Origin: Candidatus Hydrogenedentota bacterium
GTDB lineage: Bacteria > Hydrogenedentota > Hydrogenedentia > Hydrogenedentales > SLHB01
Assembly: GCA_029552745.1 (NCBI GenBank)
Contig: JAKPDK010000042.1
Span: 124,001-188,000 of the forward strand
Length of the DNA: 64,000 nucleotides
Reading direction: 5' to 3'
Positions within the stretch are counted from its first letter, which is position 1, and each line of letters starts with the position of its first letter. Under the pieces are notes generated by a model. It had not been told where the DNA came from and ran no database searches. It worked only from the letters and a program-made list of their open reading frames with translations. The translations under genes were made by a program, and so were the position numbers. Below, piece after piece: positions 20,158-29,087 of the stretch.

Positions 20158-20931
20158 CTACGCCGCGTCCGAGCTGTTCAACGAAAAGACTTGAACAGAA
20201 TCACCGTAAAGAACCGTGATGACACGATCGCCCTGCCGAACGTACAGCGTCCCCAAACTGTCAACCCCTTCAATAATACCTTGTCCCTCGTGCCACGTGG
20301 CAACTCCCCCCCGCAAACGACAAAAGTCAAACCATTCCCTGCTTGCTTCATCCGCCTGAAAAGGGTCCGCCCGCAACGAAACAACCCGCTTGTCTATTGC
20401 CTCGAGGATAGTACGAAACAACTCCGAACGTTGCGGCGTCCAATTCAATTCTTGAAAGAGCGACGTGGCACTCCCTTGTAATTCTTCGGGAAAATCCTCC
20501 CGTCGGTGCAACACATTTACGCCTAACCCCAAAACGCAGCCGTTAGAACGTTTTTCTACGAGGCAACCGCAAAACTTCTTTCCTCGTAAGAGTAGATCAT
20601 TGGGCCATTTCCCCCTCAGCGCGTCAGCGGCATCAGGGTAAAGCCGAGTCAACGCCTCCACCACCGCCAAAGGACCAATAAACGGCAATCCCGGCAAATC
20701 GCCTTCAAAGAAAATACTGAACCAAAGCCCACGCCCTGCGGCACTTGCCCAAGACCTACCGCGTCTCCCTCTGCCCGCCGTCTGACGGTCGGCTATTATG
20801 ACGGCACCATCCGTGGCTACAGCAAACGCCCGATCATTCGTGGAATCCACCACAGGAAAAAGTAAGACACGCGACCCGACGACTTGCGTGTTCAACGGTG
20901 CAGGATTCAGCGATACGTAGGACTCAGACAT
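20158..20931 (-). CDS. birA: Biotin--[acetyl-CoA-carboxylase] ligase (monofunctional)
   Basis: A 257-residue biotin protein ligase that activates biotin to biotinyl-AMP and attaches it to the carboxylase carrier domain. Motifs: VDSTNDRAFA, ADRQTAGRGRRGRSWAS (biotinyl-AMP loop), KWPNDLLLRGKKFCGCLVE (catalytic lysine), LGLGVNVLH, and a small C-terminal SH3-like domain with GIIEGVDSLGTLYVR. There is no N-terminal helix-turn-helix domain, so it does not also act as a biotin repressor. It overlaps nadC by eight bases and precedes coaX. Confidence 0.95.
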   Translation of the reverse strand: MSESYVSLNPAPLNTQVVGSRVLLFPVVDSTNDRAFAVATDGAVIIADRQTAGRGRRGRSWASAAGRGLWFSIFFEGDLPGLPFIGPLAVVEALTRLYPDAADALRGKWPNDLLLRGKKFCGCLVEKRSNGCVLGLGVNVLHRREDFPEELQGSATSLFQELNWTPQRSELFRTILEAIDKRVVSLRADPFQADEASREWFDFCRLRGGVATWHEGQGIIEGVDSLGTLYVRQGDRVITVLYGDSVQVFSLNSSDAA

Positions 20932-21757
20932 TTTTGATAATCAAGGAAAGATCGACAGCGGGGGCAGAGTGCGTGAGCGCCCCTACCGAAATTAGGTCAA
21001 CACCTGTTTCCGCAACCGATCGTACCGTTTCCAAGGTGATATTGCCGCTTGCCTCTAAAATGACCTTTTTCCCTTTCACCATTTCCACTGCCCGCCGCAT
21101 ATCTTCAAGAGACATGTTGTCTAACAGGATCGCATCCGCGCCGGCATCGACCGCTTCCTGAAGTTCTTCCAGATTCGTCACCTCGATTCCGATTTTCATC
21201 AAGCGATGCGTTCCTTCTACTGCGCGTTTTATGGCTGTCCGAATTCCCCCCGCTGCCGTGATATGGTTTTCCTTGATCAATACCCCGTCAAATAAGGCAT
21301 ATCGGTGATTCGTGCCCCCTCCATGAACAACCGCGTCTTTCTCTAACTTGCGCATCAGCGGCGTCGTCTTTCTCGTATCACACAAACGCACGTTCAACCC
21401 TTCCAATGCAGCCTTATAACGCGCCGTCAGCGTGGCAATACCTGACAAACGCTGAACAAAATTGAGAGCCACGCGTTCTCCCATCAATACCGCTCGCGTC
21501 CGCCCTTGGAACCCAACGATCTTATCGCCTTTACGGAAACGCGTGCCATCCGTAAGGCCATCCCACTCGCGAATGTCGGCTTCCAATAATTCAAAAACAT
21601 GCCGAAACACACCGATACCACTGATCACCCCGTCCTGTTTGCCGATTAACCAAGCTTGACAGCGTGCATCCGCCGGCACCGTGGCGTTTGTGGTGATATC
21701 CCCTTGTCCAATGTCTTCAGCAAGGGCGTCTCGGACAAGGGCTGACAAATCTTTCAT
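20924..21757 (-). CDS. nadC: Nicotinate-nucleotide pyrophosphorylase (carboxylating)
   Basis: A 277-residue quinolinate phosphoribosyltransferase making nicotinate mononucleotide from quinolinate and PRPP in NAD synthesis. It begins LVRDALAEDIGQGDITT. Active-site elements: RVALNFVQRLSGIATLT, CDTRKTTPLMRKLEKDAV, GGGTNHRYALFDGVLIKENH, and the C-terminal VILEASGNITLETVRSVAETGVD. ATG 21757 is preferred because AGGAGG lies upstream and the homologous core begins there; a longer in-frame reading would add 29 residues foreign to the family. First gene of the nadC-birA-coaX-lptC/A-lptB run. The upstream 298-base divergent gap holds a partial dispersed repeat. Confidence 0.96.
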   Translation of the reverse strand: MKDLSALVRDALAEDIGQGDITTNATVPADARCQAWLIGKQDGVISGIGVFRHVFELLEADIREWDGLTDGTRFRKGDKIVGFQGRTRAVLMGERVALNFVQRLSGIATLTARYKAALEGLNVRLCDTRKTTPLMRKLEKDAVVHGGGTNHRYALFDGVLIKENHITAAGGIRTAIKRAVEGTHRLMKIGIEVTNLEELQEAVDAGADAILLDNMSLEDMRRAVEMVKGKKVILEASGNITLETVRSVAETGVDLISVGALTHSAPAVDLSLIIKNV

Positions 21758-21831
21758 ACGTCGAGAATCCTCCTGCCGCCAGAATTGCGGAATTTTAACA
21801 CGAAATACTCCAGAATTGCACAAAAGAAGGC

Positions 21832-21890
21832 AAACCTTTGGCACTGCATCGAAGAGGTTGACTAGCGCTTCTACGCCCCGTTGTCATTGC
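21832..21890. repeat. Partial flank module of the composite repeat
   Basis: AAACCTTTGGCACTGCATCG and the following bases up to TTGTCATTGC match the outer module of the element at 41830-42034. The REP core itself is missing after GTCATTGC, so this is a truncated copy. Confidence 0.6.
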
Positions 21891-22055
21891 CACCTGTCAG
21901 TGTCTTTCCCTTAAGGACCTTCATGGAAAACCCTTTCTTCAATTATTCCTATCCAACACAACAAAGAGTGCCAAAGACACCGAACGAATACATCGCAGTG
22001 CATTCCCAGAAATTTTGTGATAACCTTACTTGTTATTTTTTCGGGAGGTAATACG

Positions 22056-22862
22056 ATGTCTACTGAATCTTCAGACCCCATCTGGGATGCAATACGGCAG
22101 GAAGTGCTCGCCGAAGCCGAACGAGAGCCTGTCCTCTCCAGCTTTTTGTATGGATGCGTTTTGAATCATCATACTCTTGAGGACTCTTTGAGCTTTCTTT
22201 TGGCCACAAAGCTCGAAAGCGCCACCATTCCCGCCATTGCGTTGCGGGAACTTATTGATGAAGCTTTTCAGAACGACCCAGCAATTCGCGAAGCCATCCG
22301 CGCCGACATCCAAGCCGTGTGCTCACGCGATCCAGCATGCCGCGGTTTCTCCGTACCGCTTCTCTTCTTCAAAGGTTTTCATGCGCTGCAGTCCTACCGC
22401 GTCGCCCACTACTACTGGACTCAGGGCAGGGAAACCTTAGCGTTGTTTATGCAAAGCCGAATATCCCAGGTATTGGCTGTTGACATTCATCCCGCTGCTC
22501 GTATTGGCAAAGGGATTCTGATAGACCACGCTACCGGACTCGTTGTCGGCGAAACGACTGTCATCGGCGATAACGTCTCTCTGTTCCACGAAGTCACACT
22601 GGGCGGAACCGGTAAAGAAACCGGGGATCGTCACCCCAAGATCATGAACGGCGTGCTGATAAGCAGCGGCGCGAAGATTCTCGGCAATATTCGAATTGGC
22701 GAAGGAGCCAAAGTAGGCGCCGGAAGTGTCGTTTTACACGACGTGCCGCCGCACACCACCGTTGCAGGCGTACCGGCAAAAATCGTGGGCAAACCCCGCA
22801 CCGACCAACCCGCCTTGGAGATGGACCATAGCATCGGAGAAAACGGCGGGCAGGGCGAATAA
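22056..22862 (+). CDS. cysE: Serine O-acetyltransferase
   Basis: A 268-residue serine acetyltransferase forming O-acetylserine for cysteine synthesis. The N-terminal half is helical (SATase_N: DPIWDAIRQEVLAEAEREPVL onward). The C-terminal half is a left-handed beta helix of hexapeptide repeats, with DIHPAARIGKGILIDHATG carrying the catalytic Asp/His, and GETTVIGDNVSLFHEVTLGGTGK and ISSGAKILGNIRIGEGAKVGAGS following. ATG 22056 has GGGAGGT six bases upstream; an earlier in-frame ATG adds 13 unrelated residues. It stands alone, with no cysK nearby. The C-terminal tail after AGVPAKIVGKP is short and hydrophilic. Confidence 0.96.
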   Translation: MSTESSDPIWDAIRQEVLAEAEREPVLSSFLYGCVLNHHTLEDSLSFLLATKLESATIPAIALRELIDEAFQNDPAIREAIRADIQAVCSRDPACRGFSVPLLFFKGFHALQSYRVAHYYWTQGRETLALFMQSRISQVLAVDIHPAARIGKGILIDHATGLVVGETTVIGDNVSLFHEVTLGGTGKETGDRHPKIMNGVLISSGAKILGNIRIGEGAKVGAGSVVLHDVPPHTTVAGVPAKIVGKPRTDQPALEMDHSIGENGGQGE

Positions 22863-23025
22863 AACATTGCCCCTCTGACAGCAAGGCATTCGTGCGTAAT
22901 CCCTTCGGATTTCCCAGAACAAAATAGCCCAAGCAAACACCGCAGGGACGTCCCCTATCTGACCTCGGCAACAACGTTAGGACACCAAACCCCACGAGCT
23001 CGCGTAATACCCGTCCCTTTCATCC

Positions 23026-23215
23026 CCTGTAGGGGCGAGGCTCAACCACCGCCACAAACTGGCGATCTGCATAGCCCCCGTCCTTCCCTATAGGGGCGAG
23101 GCATGCCTCGCCCCTACCCCGTCTCTGGCAGAACTTGCCTTCTCTGCGAATCCCACGGTTTTCCCCACAGGCACAAAATTGGTGGGTCGACCACACGCGG
23201 TTCGCCCCTACTACG
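23026..23215. repeat. Palindromic repeat modules in the cysE-lipoprotein gap
   Basis: The gene-free stretch 22863-23438 contains a 26-base perfect palindrome (TAGGGGCGAGGCA/TGCCTCGCCCCTA, 23091-23116), a partial module at 23026-23042 and a one-sided remnant 'gcggttcgcccctac' at about 23197-23211. They belong to the same families as 6425-6582. Nothing else was recognised in this gap. Confidence 0.8.
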
Positions 23216-23438
23216 TCCGTGTTCAGGATAAACCCCTTATACCCTCGTCCTTTCCTGTTGTCATTTTTAGATACCCTAGAGATTCCTAACAAGGATAAAT
23301 AAAACCTGCCTCGGGTAAAGGGGGAATACAACTGTCTGAAATGGGTCGCCACTCTATGATATTATTTCAGTGTTATGTCTGAGTCTAAACCGTAGAACAC
23401 GTCACACCCCGATCTTCGGTCCAGGAAGGAAACAGTTC

Positions 23439-24098
23439 TTGATCGATAAATGTAAAACCTCAAGGCGTTCTCTATTCGCCTTCTCATTCGGCATTTTCGT
23501 GATGGCTCTTGCTGCTTGCTCCAAGCCTGCCGACAGAATGGAAATCAAACAACTTCGCACCATTGACGCGGCATTTCGTCAGGTTCCTGAGGCAATGTCC
23601 TCCTCGGAACGTTTTGGCTTCTCAACATCGTCGCCCGCATCACCCCGGCGTCAAAGCAAATCCGTCTCATTAAGTTGGAAAGTTCCTGAGGGATGGGAAC
23701 CTCTTCCCACGGGCGGGATGCGGGCCGCGTCGTTTCGTATCGGCACGGGTGCGGAGTGTGTGGTAAGCCTATTGCCGGGCACGGGCGGCGGTTTAGAGGC
23801 AAACATCAACCGTTGGCGCCATCAAATGGGATTGGAGCCTCTCTCCAGCGAAGCGATTGCTGCTTTACCGAAGATACACGTCCTCGGGGTTGCATCTCCC
23901 TATGTGGAAATGTCCGGAACATTTACCGGCATGTCAGGCACTCCCCAACCGGATTGGGCTCTCCTTGGCACAATTTGCCTACTTCCCGAATCGTCAATCT
24001 TTGTAAAACTCACGGGTCCGGCTGACGAAGTCCTATCTCAGCGGGAAGCCTTTCAAACATTTTGCCAATCCTTGCAGCAATTGGAGTCCGATCAATGA
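23439..24098 (+). CDS. Uncharacterised lipoprotein in the ResB-CcsA operon
   Basis: A 219-residue lipoprotein of unknown function. The proposed TTG start at 23439 has AGGAAGGAAAC upstream and gives a normal signal peptide with lipobox ALAA-Cys27; an in-frame GTG 23 codons earlier lacks such support. A low-complexity Ser/Pro linker is followed by a compact beta-rich domain: WKVPEGWEPLPTGGMRAASF, an 'NINRWRHQMGLEPLS' helix, and a C-terminal strand and helix. The pattern recalls PsbP-like or heat-stress-like folds but is not diagnostic. Its stop overlaps the resB ATG (ATGA), so it is tightly coupled to cytochrome c maturation and may assist that process at the periplasmic face. Confidence 0.7.
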   Translation: MIDKCKTSRRSLFAFSFGIFVMALAACSKPADRMEIKQLRTIDAAFRQVPEAMSSSERFGFSTSSPASPRRQSKSVSLSWKVPEGWEPLPTGGMRAASFRIGTGAECVVSLLPGTGGGLEANINRWRHQMGLEPLSSEAIAALPKIHVLGVASPYVEMSGTFTGMSGTPQPDWALLGTICLLPESSIFVKLTGPADEVLSQREAFQTFCQSLQQLESDQ

Positions 24099-25258
24099 AA
24101 AAAGTACTTCAGGCTGTTTTTCAGGTCTTGGCTTCCAGCGCGTTGGCGTGTGTTTTGCTCATTCTCCTCATGGCCGTCACGTTTGTCGGCACCTTAGAAC
24201 AGGTCGATCTTGGCATTTACGAGGTTAAACGTCGCTATTTTGAATCGCTGATTACGGTGCACTGGTTCTTTAATAAAGTACCCGTTCCCTTGCCAGGCGT
24301 TTATCTTCTGACATTTCTCGCGGGGGTGAACCTTGTCTGCGGCGGCTTGGTGCGCATCAAAAAGGGCATCTCTCAGTGGGGCGTCGTTGTGGCGCATGCG
24401 GCGGTGGTGATTCTTCTTGTGGGAGGCTGGGTAAAACACGAGTACGGCGAAGAAGGATACATGACCCTTCACGAAGCCGAAGTAAGTAACGAATTTGAAA
24501 CGCCTTTGGATTGGGAGATCGCGATTTGGAAAAAAGATGCAGCACCCATCACGGAATATGTCATCCCCCACAGGGATTTCGCGCATGCATCTCAAGATCA
24601 TCCTGTAACATTCCAACACCCGGATCTGCCTCTCGACATCCAAGTGACCGCTTTTTTCCCTAATTGCCTGCCGCAACCCGCCGGCGCGCAAACGGACGTC
24701 CCCTCCGCCGACGGCTTCATCTTGCAGCCCATCTCGGAAAAGACGAAGTTGGAAGAACAGATACCCGGAGCGGTAGTACAACTGCAACCGAAAAACGCCA
24801 CCGCCGTTAACGTGGGTTTGCTCTGGGGTGCGCAACGCGGCCCGTGGGTTGTCAGGTCTAACGACGAAACATGGGTTGTGGACTTTCGGCGGCAACGGCG
24901 CCTGCTCCCCTTTGCTATTCGCCTGGACAAGTTCACACGCGAACTTCATCCGCGTACCAATCTGCCCCGTGCCTTTTCCAGTGACATAACCCGCATCGAG
25001 AATGGCGAAGAGTTTCCCGCTAAAATCAGCATGAACGAACCCTTGCGCCATAAAGGGTACACGCTCTATCAAGCATCCTGGGGACCTCAAAACGCACCCG
25101 AAGGCACTCGCCTCTTTTCCACACTAGCGGTAAGTTACGACCCTGCGGAGCGTCTTCCTCTTTACTCGTGCGTCGTACTGACCGCGGGACTGGTTTTTCA
25201 TTTTGGATGGATGCTGTACCGTCGACTACGTCGCATTGCCGAGGAGAATGCTTCATGA
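24095..25258 (+). CDS. resB: ResB/CcsB-like cytochrome c biogenesis protein
   Basis: A 387-residue membrane protein of System II cytochrome c maturation, which with CcsA carries heme to the outside and attaches it to apocytochrome. Transmembrane helices: about 5-28 (ALACVLLILLMAVTFVGTL), 67-85 (VYLLTFLAGVNLV) and 95-115 (WGVVVAHAAVVILLVGGW, containing a conserved histidine). A long periplasmic region follows, with NEPLRHKGYTLYQASWGP typical of ResB, then a last helix before the C-terminus. The start ATG 24095 overlaps the previous stop; its own stop overlaps the ccsA ATG. Shorter than Bacillus ResB but consistent with the epsilon/PVC-type proteins. Confidence 0.88.
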   Translation: MKKVLQAVFQVLASSALACVLLILLMAVTFVGTLEQVDLGIYEVKRRYFESLITVHWFFNKVPVPLPGVYLLTFLAGVNLVCGGLVRIKKGISQWGVVVAHAAVVILLVGGWVKHEYGEEGYMTLHEAEVSNEFETPLDWEIAIWKKDAAPITEYVIPHRDFAHASQDHPVTFQHPDLPLDIQVTAFFPNCLPQPAGAQTDVPSADGFILQPISEKTKLEEQIPGAVVQLQPKNATAVNVGLLWGAQRGPWVVRSNDETWVVDFRRQRRLLPFAIRLDKFTRELHPRTNLPRAFSSDITRIENGEEFPAKISMNEPLRHKGYTLYQASWGPQNAPEGTRLFSTLAVSYDPAERLPLYSCVVLTAGLVFHFGWMLYRRLRRIAEENAS

Positions 25259-27288
25259 TACGTCTATGGCTTACCCTCATCCTCTTCACCGGGAATGCCT
25301 TCGTCTTTGCCGCGGAAACCTCCGATACGGAAACCATTCCTACTCCTACCCCGTGGGAACCGGACGTGGTGCAGATGTTTAAGACGATTCCCATCCAGGA
25401 AGGTGGCAGAATCAAACCGATCAGCACCTACGCGGGGTTTTTACTCTTGAGGCTCAACGGAAAGAGGGAATGCCGCACCCCCGATGGCAGACGCATGACC
25501 CCTTCGGAATGGTTCATGGACTGTCTTCTACGTCCGCAACTAGCGCAAGAATACCCCGTGTTTCTCGTTGATGACACGGCGGTACTGGATGCCATCGGCG
25601 TGCCACACGAAGGTCGCAAAAAACGCGACCGCTACACGTACGCGGAGTTGGCGCCCGCGCGCGAACGTCTGATGGATATTGCCCAACGCGCTTCGAACAC
25701 GCCACCACAACAACTGAATATGCTTGAAGCGAAAATCTTGCGGTTGGCGCAAAACCTTCAGGATTTCGAAAAGGTAATACATCATTTCGATTTCGCCCGC
25801 TATGCCTACTCGATCCCTGCTGACAGCCCCCTCGCCACCCTTCTTCCCGAAAAACGGTTCAGTGAGATCGTGAAAAAAGCCCGCATAATCGCAGTCGCCG
25901 CGGTGGCGCTCCATCGCGGAGAACTCCCTAATGCCGAGCCCCTTAACCCGAATGACGAAGAATTGCTCCGAAAAATCCTACCGGATTCCTTACAGAACCT
26001 CGACGCAGAAACCCGCACCCATACCATCGAAACCCTGGAACGACTTTTGAACGAGGTAGACACGTTAGCAGCACGTTCGGACGCTCTTGCGGCTATCCCG
26101 CCGCCCGACAGCGAAACGGAATGGCTCACGCCGGGGGATTTTGTAGAACATGCGTTCTTTTCGGGTCCCCTTCCAGATGCCTTGCTTCAAATGCTCTCCC
26201 TCTACGAAGAGTTGCCCCGCGCCGCAAATGACCCAAGAACCTTCCGTTCGTGCCTGTCTTCCTTTGCCGAGGCGGCAATCCACCGCGCACAAGAACGTGG
26301 AGAATACAAAAAAATCCCGCTCGAAGTCATACTGTACGACACCCAACCCTTTTACTATAGTTTGATCCTCTACGCGCTGTGCTTTGTGCTAGCAGCTCTG
26401 ACTTGGATAAGCCCAAAGAACCGTCGGCTGGCAGGGCTTGCATTTATCGCCCCGCTCATCCCGACAGCGCTTCTGGCTTACGGTATCACCCTTCGCTGTA
26501 TCATTCGTGGACGTCCCCCCGTGACCACGTTATACGAAACCATCCTGTTTGCCACAGCAGTCGCGGTGCTCATCGCTTGGATTGTCGAGTGGATTGACCG
26601 AAAGAAGATCGCTCTTTCCATAGGAACGTTGCTGGGTGCGGCCGGCATGTTCCTTGCCTTCAAGTACGAAGCGAAAGAAGGCGTTGACACCATGCCCAGC
26701 CTTGTCGCCGTTTTGGATACCAACTTCTGGCTCGCCACCCATGTGACTACGATTACCATTGGGTACGGTGCAGGACTTCTCGCTGGAGCCATCGCCCATG
26801 TCTACATCTTCGCCAAGTTCATCGGCTTAAACAGCGAAGGTGCCGATGAGTTCTATGAATCCCTGACCAACATCGTTTATGGGGTACTGTGTTTTGCCTT
26901 GGTATTTTCGGTGTTGGGTACGGTGCTTGGTGGCATCTGGGCGGCTGAAAGCTGGGGCAGATTCTGGGGGTGGGATCCAAAAGAGAACGGCGCCTTGTTG
27001 ATCGTGTTGTGGCAACTCACCATCTTGCACGCACGAAAAGGTGGGTACATTCGGGAGTTGGGCTTACACGGCGCCGCGGTGTTTCAAAACGTTGTTATCG
27101 CATTCTCATGGTGGGGCGTCAACCAGCTCGGCGTCGGACTACACAGTTACGGCCAAACCACAGGTATCATGCGCGCCTTGTTCGTGTTTTATGCCGTTGA
27201 GTTTACGGTTGTAGCCTTTGCAATTGGGCTTTGGCTCTTTCCACGTTTCTCTTCGGCACAACCAGCCGTGAAATCTATCCCCAAATAA
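25255..27288 (+). CDS. ccsA: CcsA-like heme channel, cytochrome c synthase subunit, with long N-terminal domain
   Basis: A 677-residue System II cytochrome c synthetase component. A signal-like segment at the N-terminus (LTLILFTGNAFVFAAE) is followed by about 340 periplasmic residues that include GGRIKPISTYAGFLLLRL, a sequence also seen in the CcsA/ResC-type proteins of Bacteroidota and planctomycetes. From about residue 365 come eight or more transmembrane helices, one histidine-bearing (THVTTITIGYGAGLL). The heme-binding tryptophan-rich WWD motif ESWGRFWGWDPKENGALL is near residue 566, and a last conserved histidine lies in GLHSYGQTTG. ATG 25255 overlaps the resB stop by four bases and has GAGGAGA upstream. 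It completes a three-gene coupled operon. Confidence 0.92.
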   Translation: MIRLWLTLILFTGNAFVFAAETSDTETIPTPTPWEPDVVQMFKTIPIQEGGRIKPISTYAGFLLLRLNGKRECRTPDGRRMTPSEWFMDCLLRPQLAQEYPVFLVDDTAVLDAIGVPHEGRKKRDRYTYAELAPARERLMDIAQRASNTPPQQLNMLEAKILRLAQNLQDFEKVIHHFDFARYAYSIPADSPLATLLPEKRFSEIVKKARIIAVAAVALHRGELPNAEPLNPNDEELLRKILPDSLQNLDAETRTHTIETLERLLNEVDTLAARSDALAAIPPPDSETEWLTPGDFVEHAFFSGPLPDALLQMLSLYEELPRAANDPRTFRSCLSSFAEAAIHRAQERGEYKKIPLEVILYDTQPFYYSLILYALCFVLAALTWISPKNRRLAGLAFIAPLIPTALLAYGITLRCIIRGRPPVTTLYETILFATAVAVLIAWIVEWIDRKKIALSIGTLLGAAGMFLAFKYEAKEGVDTMPSLVAVLDTNFWLATHVTTITIGYGAGLLAGAIAHVYIFAKFIGLNSEGADEFYESLTNIVYGVLCFALVFSVLGTVLGGIWAAESWGRFWGWDPKENGALLIVLWQLTILHARKGGYIRELGLHGAAVFQNVVIAFSWWGVNQLGVGLHSYGQTTGIMRALFVFYAVEFTVVAFAIGLWLFPRFSSAQPAVKSIPK

Positions 27289-27304
27289 CGAAAAGCGAAA
27301 CGAT

Positions 27305-27330
27305 GGGCGCGAGCCCCCGTTCTTTTGTTT
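27305..27330 (+). terminator. Weak terminator after ccsA
   Basis: GGGC-GCGA-GCCC (27305-27316) followed by a T-rich stretch CCGTTCTTTTGTTT. The stem is short, so this is tentative; it lies between the convergent ccsA and RRM genes. Confidence 0.3.
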
Positions 27331-27479
27331 GGAAACAAAAACGCTTACGTTTTTTGCCCGCAATTTTGAAGAAAGGGCTCTATTAGAAGGCAAAAAGAGG
27401 CCCCGACCTAATCAAAAAGAAACCCCATTAAGTACGTTCTGCGAATTATCCTGCGGGGTAGGCTTGCAAAAAAAGAAAA

Positions 27480-27755
27480 CTAATAACGACCACCGCGGCT
27501 CGGACGACGCTCTTCACGCGGACGCGCCTCGTTAACCTTTAACGCGCGGCCCTGCATCTGCCAGCCATTCAATTTTTCAATGGCTTGCTGCCCTTCGCTC
27601 TGATTTGGCATTTCGACAAAACCAAACCCGCGCGAACGCGACGTTGCGTAATCCATGACCACACGTGCCGACGACACCGTCCCGTATTGGGAAAAAACCT
27701 TCATGAGCTCGTCATCCGTGGTGCTGTAGGGCAAGTTTCCGACGTAGATGTTCAT
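27480..27755 (-). CDS. RRM RNA-binding protein
   Basis: A 91-residue single-RRM protein like the cyanobacterial and planctomycete glycine-tail RNA-binding proteins. RNP2 is MNIYVGNLPYST at the N-terminus and RNP1 is RGFGFVEM near residue 44, with a helix EGQQAIEKLNG between them and a short Arg/Gly-rich tail (PREERRPSRGGRY). It binds single-stranded RNA in the cytosol and is often cold-induced in other bacteria. ATG 27755 is preferred over an earlier ATG because AAGGAAGG directly precedes it; the earlier reading would translate through that ribosome site. Single gene, convergent with ccsA. Confidence 0.93.
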   Translation of the reverse strand: MNIYVGNLPYSTTDDELMKVFSQYGTVSSARVVMDYATSRSRGFGFVEMPNQSEGQQAIEKLNGWQMQGRALKVNEARPREERRPSRGGRY

Positions 27756-27971
27756 TCCTACCTTCCTTCTCTTCGACAAAAACCACAGGGAAAAGCCCGA
27801 CGCGCCTTTGCGCTTGCGCTACTACCCCCAAGAAAGCAGGAAACCGGCAGGAACCTACAAACGGCGGGTTATGACTGCAATCGTTACCAGCGAGTCGAAT
27901 CGTCCGAATCAACTTCTCCCTAATTTCAACATTCTTACTATATACCAAATTCAATTATTTCGCAAGACTTT

Positions 27972-29087
27972 TTATAGAGCGCCTCCACAATCCTCAAAAG
28001 CGCGACGATAACCCGCCAATGCCGCCCGCGCCATCCGTTCCACCGAAAAATGACGCGCACGCAACAGTCCCTCCTGCTGGAAACGTCTTCGGAGTTCTTC
28101 ATCAGTTAAGAGTCGCATCAGCCCATTCTCAATCGACTCGACATCTTCCGGATCACACAATAAAGCCGCTCCACCTGCAACTTCCGATAATGCCGGGTCG
28201 TGCGAACACAGAACAGGCGTCCCGCAAGCCATGGCTTCCAGAACAGGCAACCCAAACCCTTCATAAAGCGACACATACGCGAAAATAGCCGCCGCACTAA
28301 AAAGCGCCGGCAAGTCGCTCGCGTCGACATAACCCAACCGCACCAGTCGGCCAACTTCTTCAAACGTACGCAAAGCCTGTTCCACGCGTGCCCCGAGCCA
28401 TCCCGGTTTGCCCACAATCACTAAGACGTGGGGAAACCCTTTTTCCGCAAGTCGACTACAGGCGGCAGCAAGGCGTGACAAGTTCTTGCGAGGTTGCAGC
28501 GCGCCCACGTAGAGGATAAAAGACGAGGGCAAGCGATACTTCTTCCGCACCGCTTCCACCCGTTCGGGTTCAGGCCGAAACGCCGGACTAACGCTGTTCG
28601 GTGTTACCTCAAATCGGTCTTCAGGAAGTCCATACATCTCCAGGGCTTCCCTCTTCATGGCTTCTGTCACGACGAAGATGCGAGCGGCACGTCTCAAGGT
28701 CCACGGAACCAACGTAGTCAGTCTCCATCTATCGCGTGCGGGCATCGTGTCGGGAACCCGAATCCACGCCATGTCGTGAAGAGTCACCACAAACGGACAA
28801 GGACAACGCGGTGGCGCGATGTACTGGACATGCAACAGGTCAGGCTGCGTCTCACGTAGAGCGGTTCTCAAACCAAACAAGACACGCAACGCGGAAGAAC
28901 GATAACGCATACGATGGACAGGAAAGCCGGCGCTCAAGTCTGCGCCCTCCGGAAAGTCCGGATTCACCAGCGCCACGATATCCTCGGAACACCCAATGGC
29001 ACGAAGTCCTTGCAACAAGCGATGAACGAACGTCTCGTTGCCGCCGGCGCCCGTCCCCAGCGCATGAGCATCAAGCGCGATCTTCAT
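27972..29087 (-). CDS. GT4-family glycosyltransferase
   Basis: A 371-residue GT-B fold glycosyltransferase of family GT4. The N-terminal acceptor domain starts MKIALDAHALGTGAGGNETF. The C-terminal nucleotide-sugar domain has LYVGALQPRKNL, LVIVGKPGW and the E-x7-E motif in YEGFGLPVLEAMACGTPVLCS. It presumably adds a sugar to a lipid-linked glycan on the cytosolic face. The product resembles mannosyltransferases of O-antigen clusters, but donor and acceptor cannot be read. Last gene of the minus-strand envelope operon; its start overlaps the preceding glycosyltransferase stop by four bases. Confidence 0.92.
   Translation of the reverse strand: MKIALDAHALGTGAGGNETFVHRLLQGLRAIGCSEDIVALVNPDFPEGADLSAGFPVHRMRYRSSALRVLFGLRTALRETQPDLLHVQYIAPPRCPCPFVVTLHDMAWIRVPDTMPARDRWRLTTLVPWTLRRAARIFVVTEAMKREALEMYGLPEDRFEVTPNSVSPAFRPEPERVEAVRKKYRLPSSFILYVGALQPRKNLSRLAAACSRLAEKGFPHVLVIVGKPGWLGARVEQALRTFEEVGRLVRLGYVDASDLPALFSAAAIFAYVSLYEGFGLPVLEAMACGTPVLCSHDPALSEVAGGAALLCDPEDVESIENGLMRLLTDEELRRRFQQEGLLRARHFSVERMARAALAGYRRAFEDCGGAL

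Noticed and set aside
24194-25090. 298-codon minus-strand open frame
   Set aside because: Antisense to resB, which is clearly coding and operonic.
27320-27345. TTTTGTTT/AAACAAAA inverted repeat as a terminator
   Set aside because: The stem is AT-only with a two-base loop, so it is not a stable hairpin.
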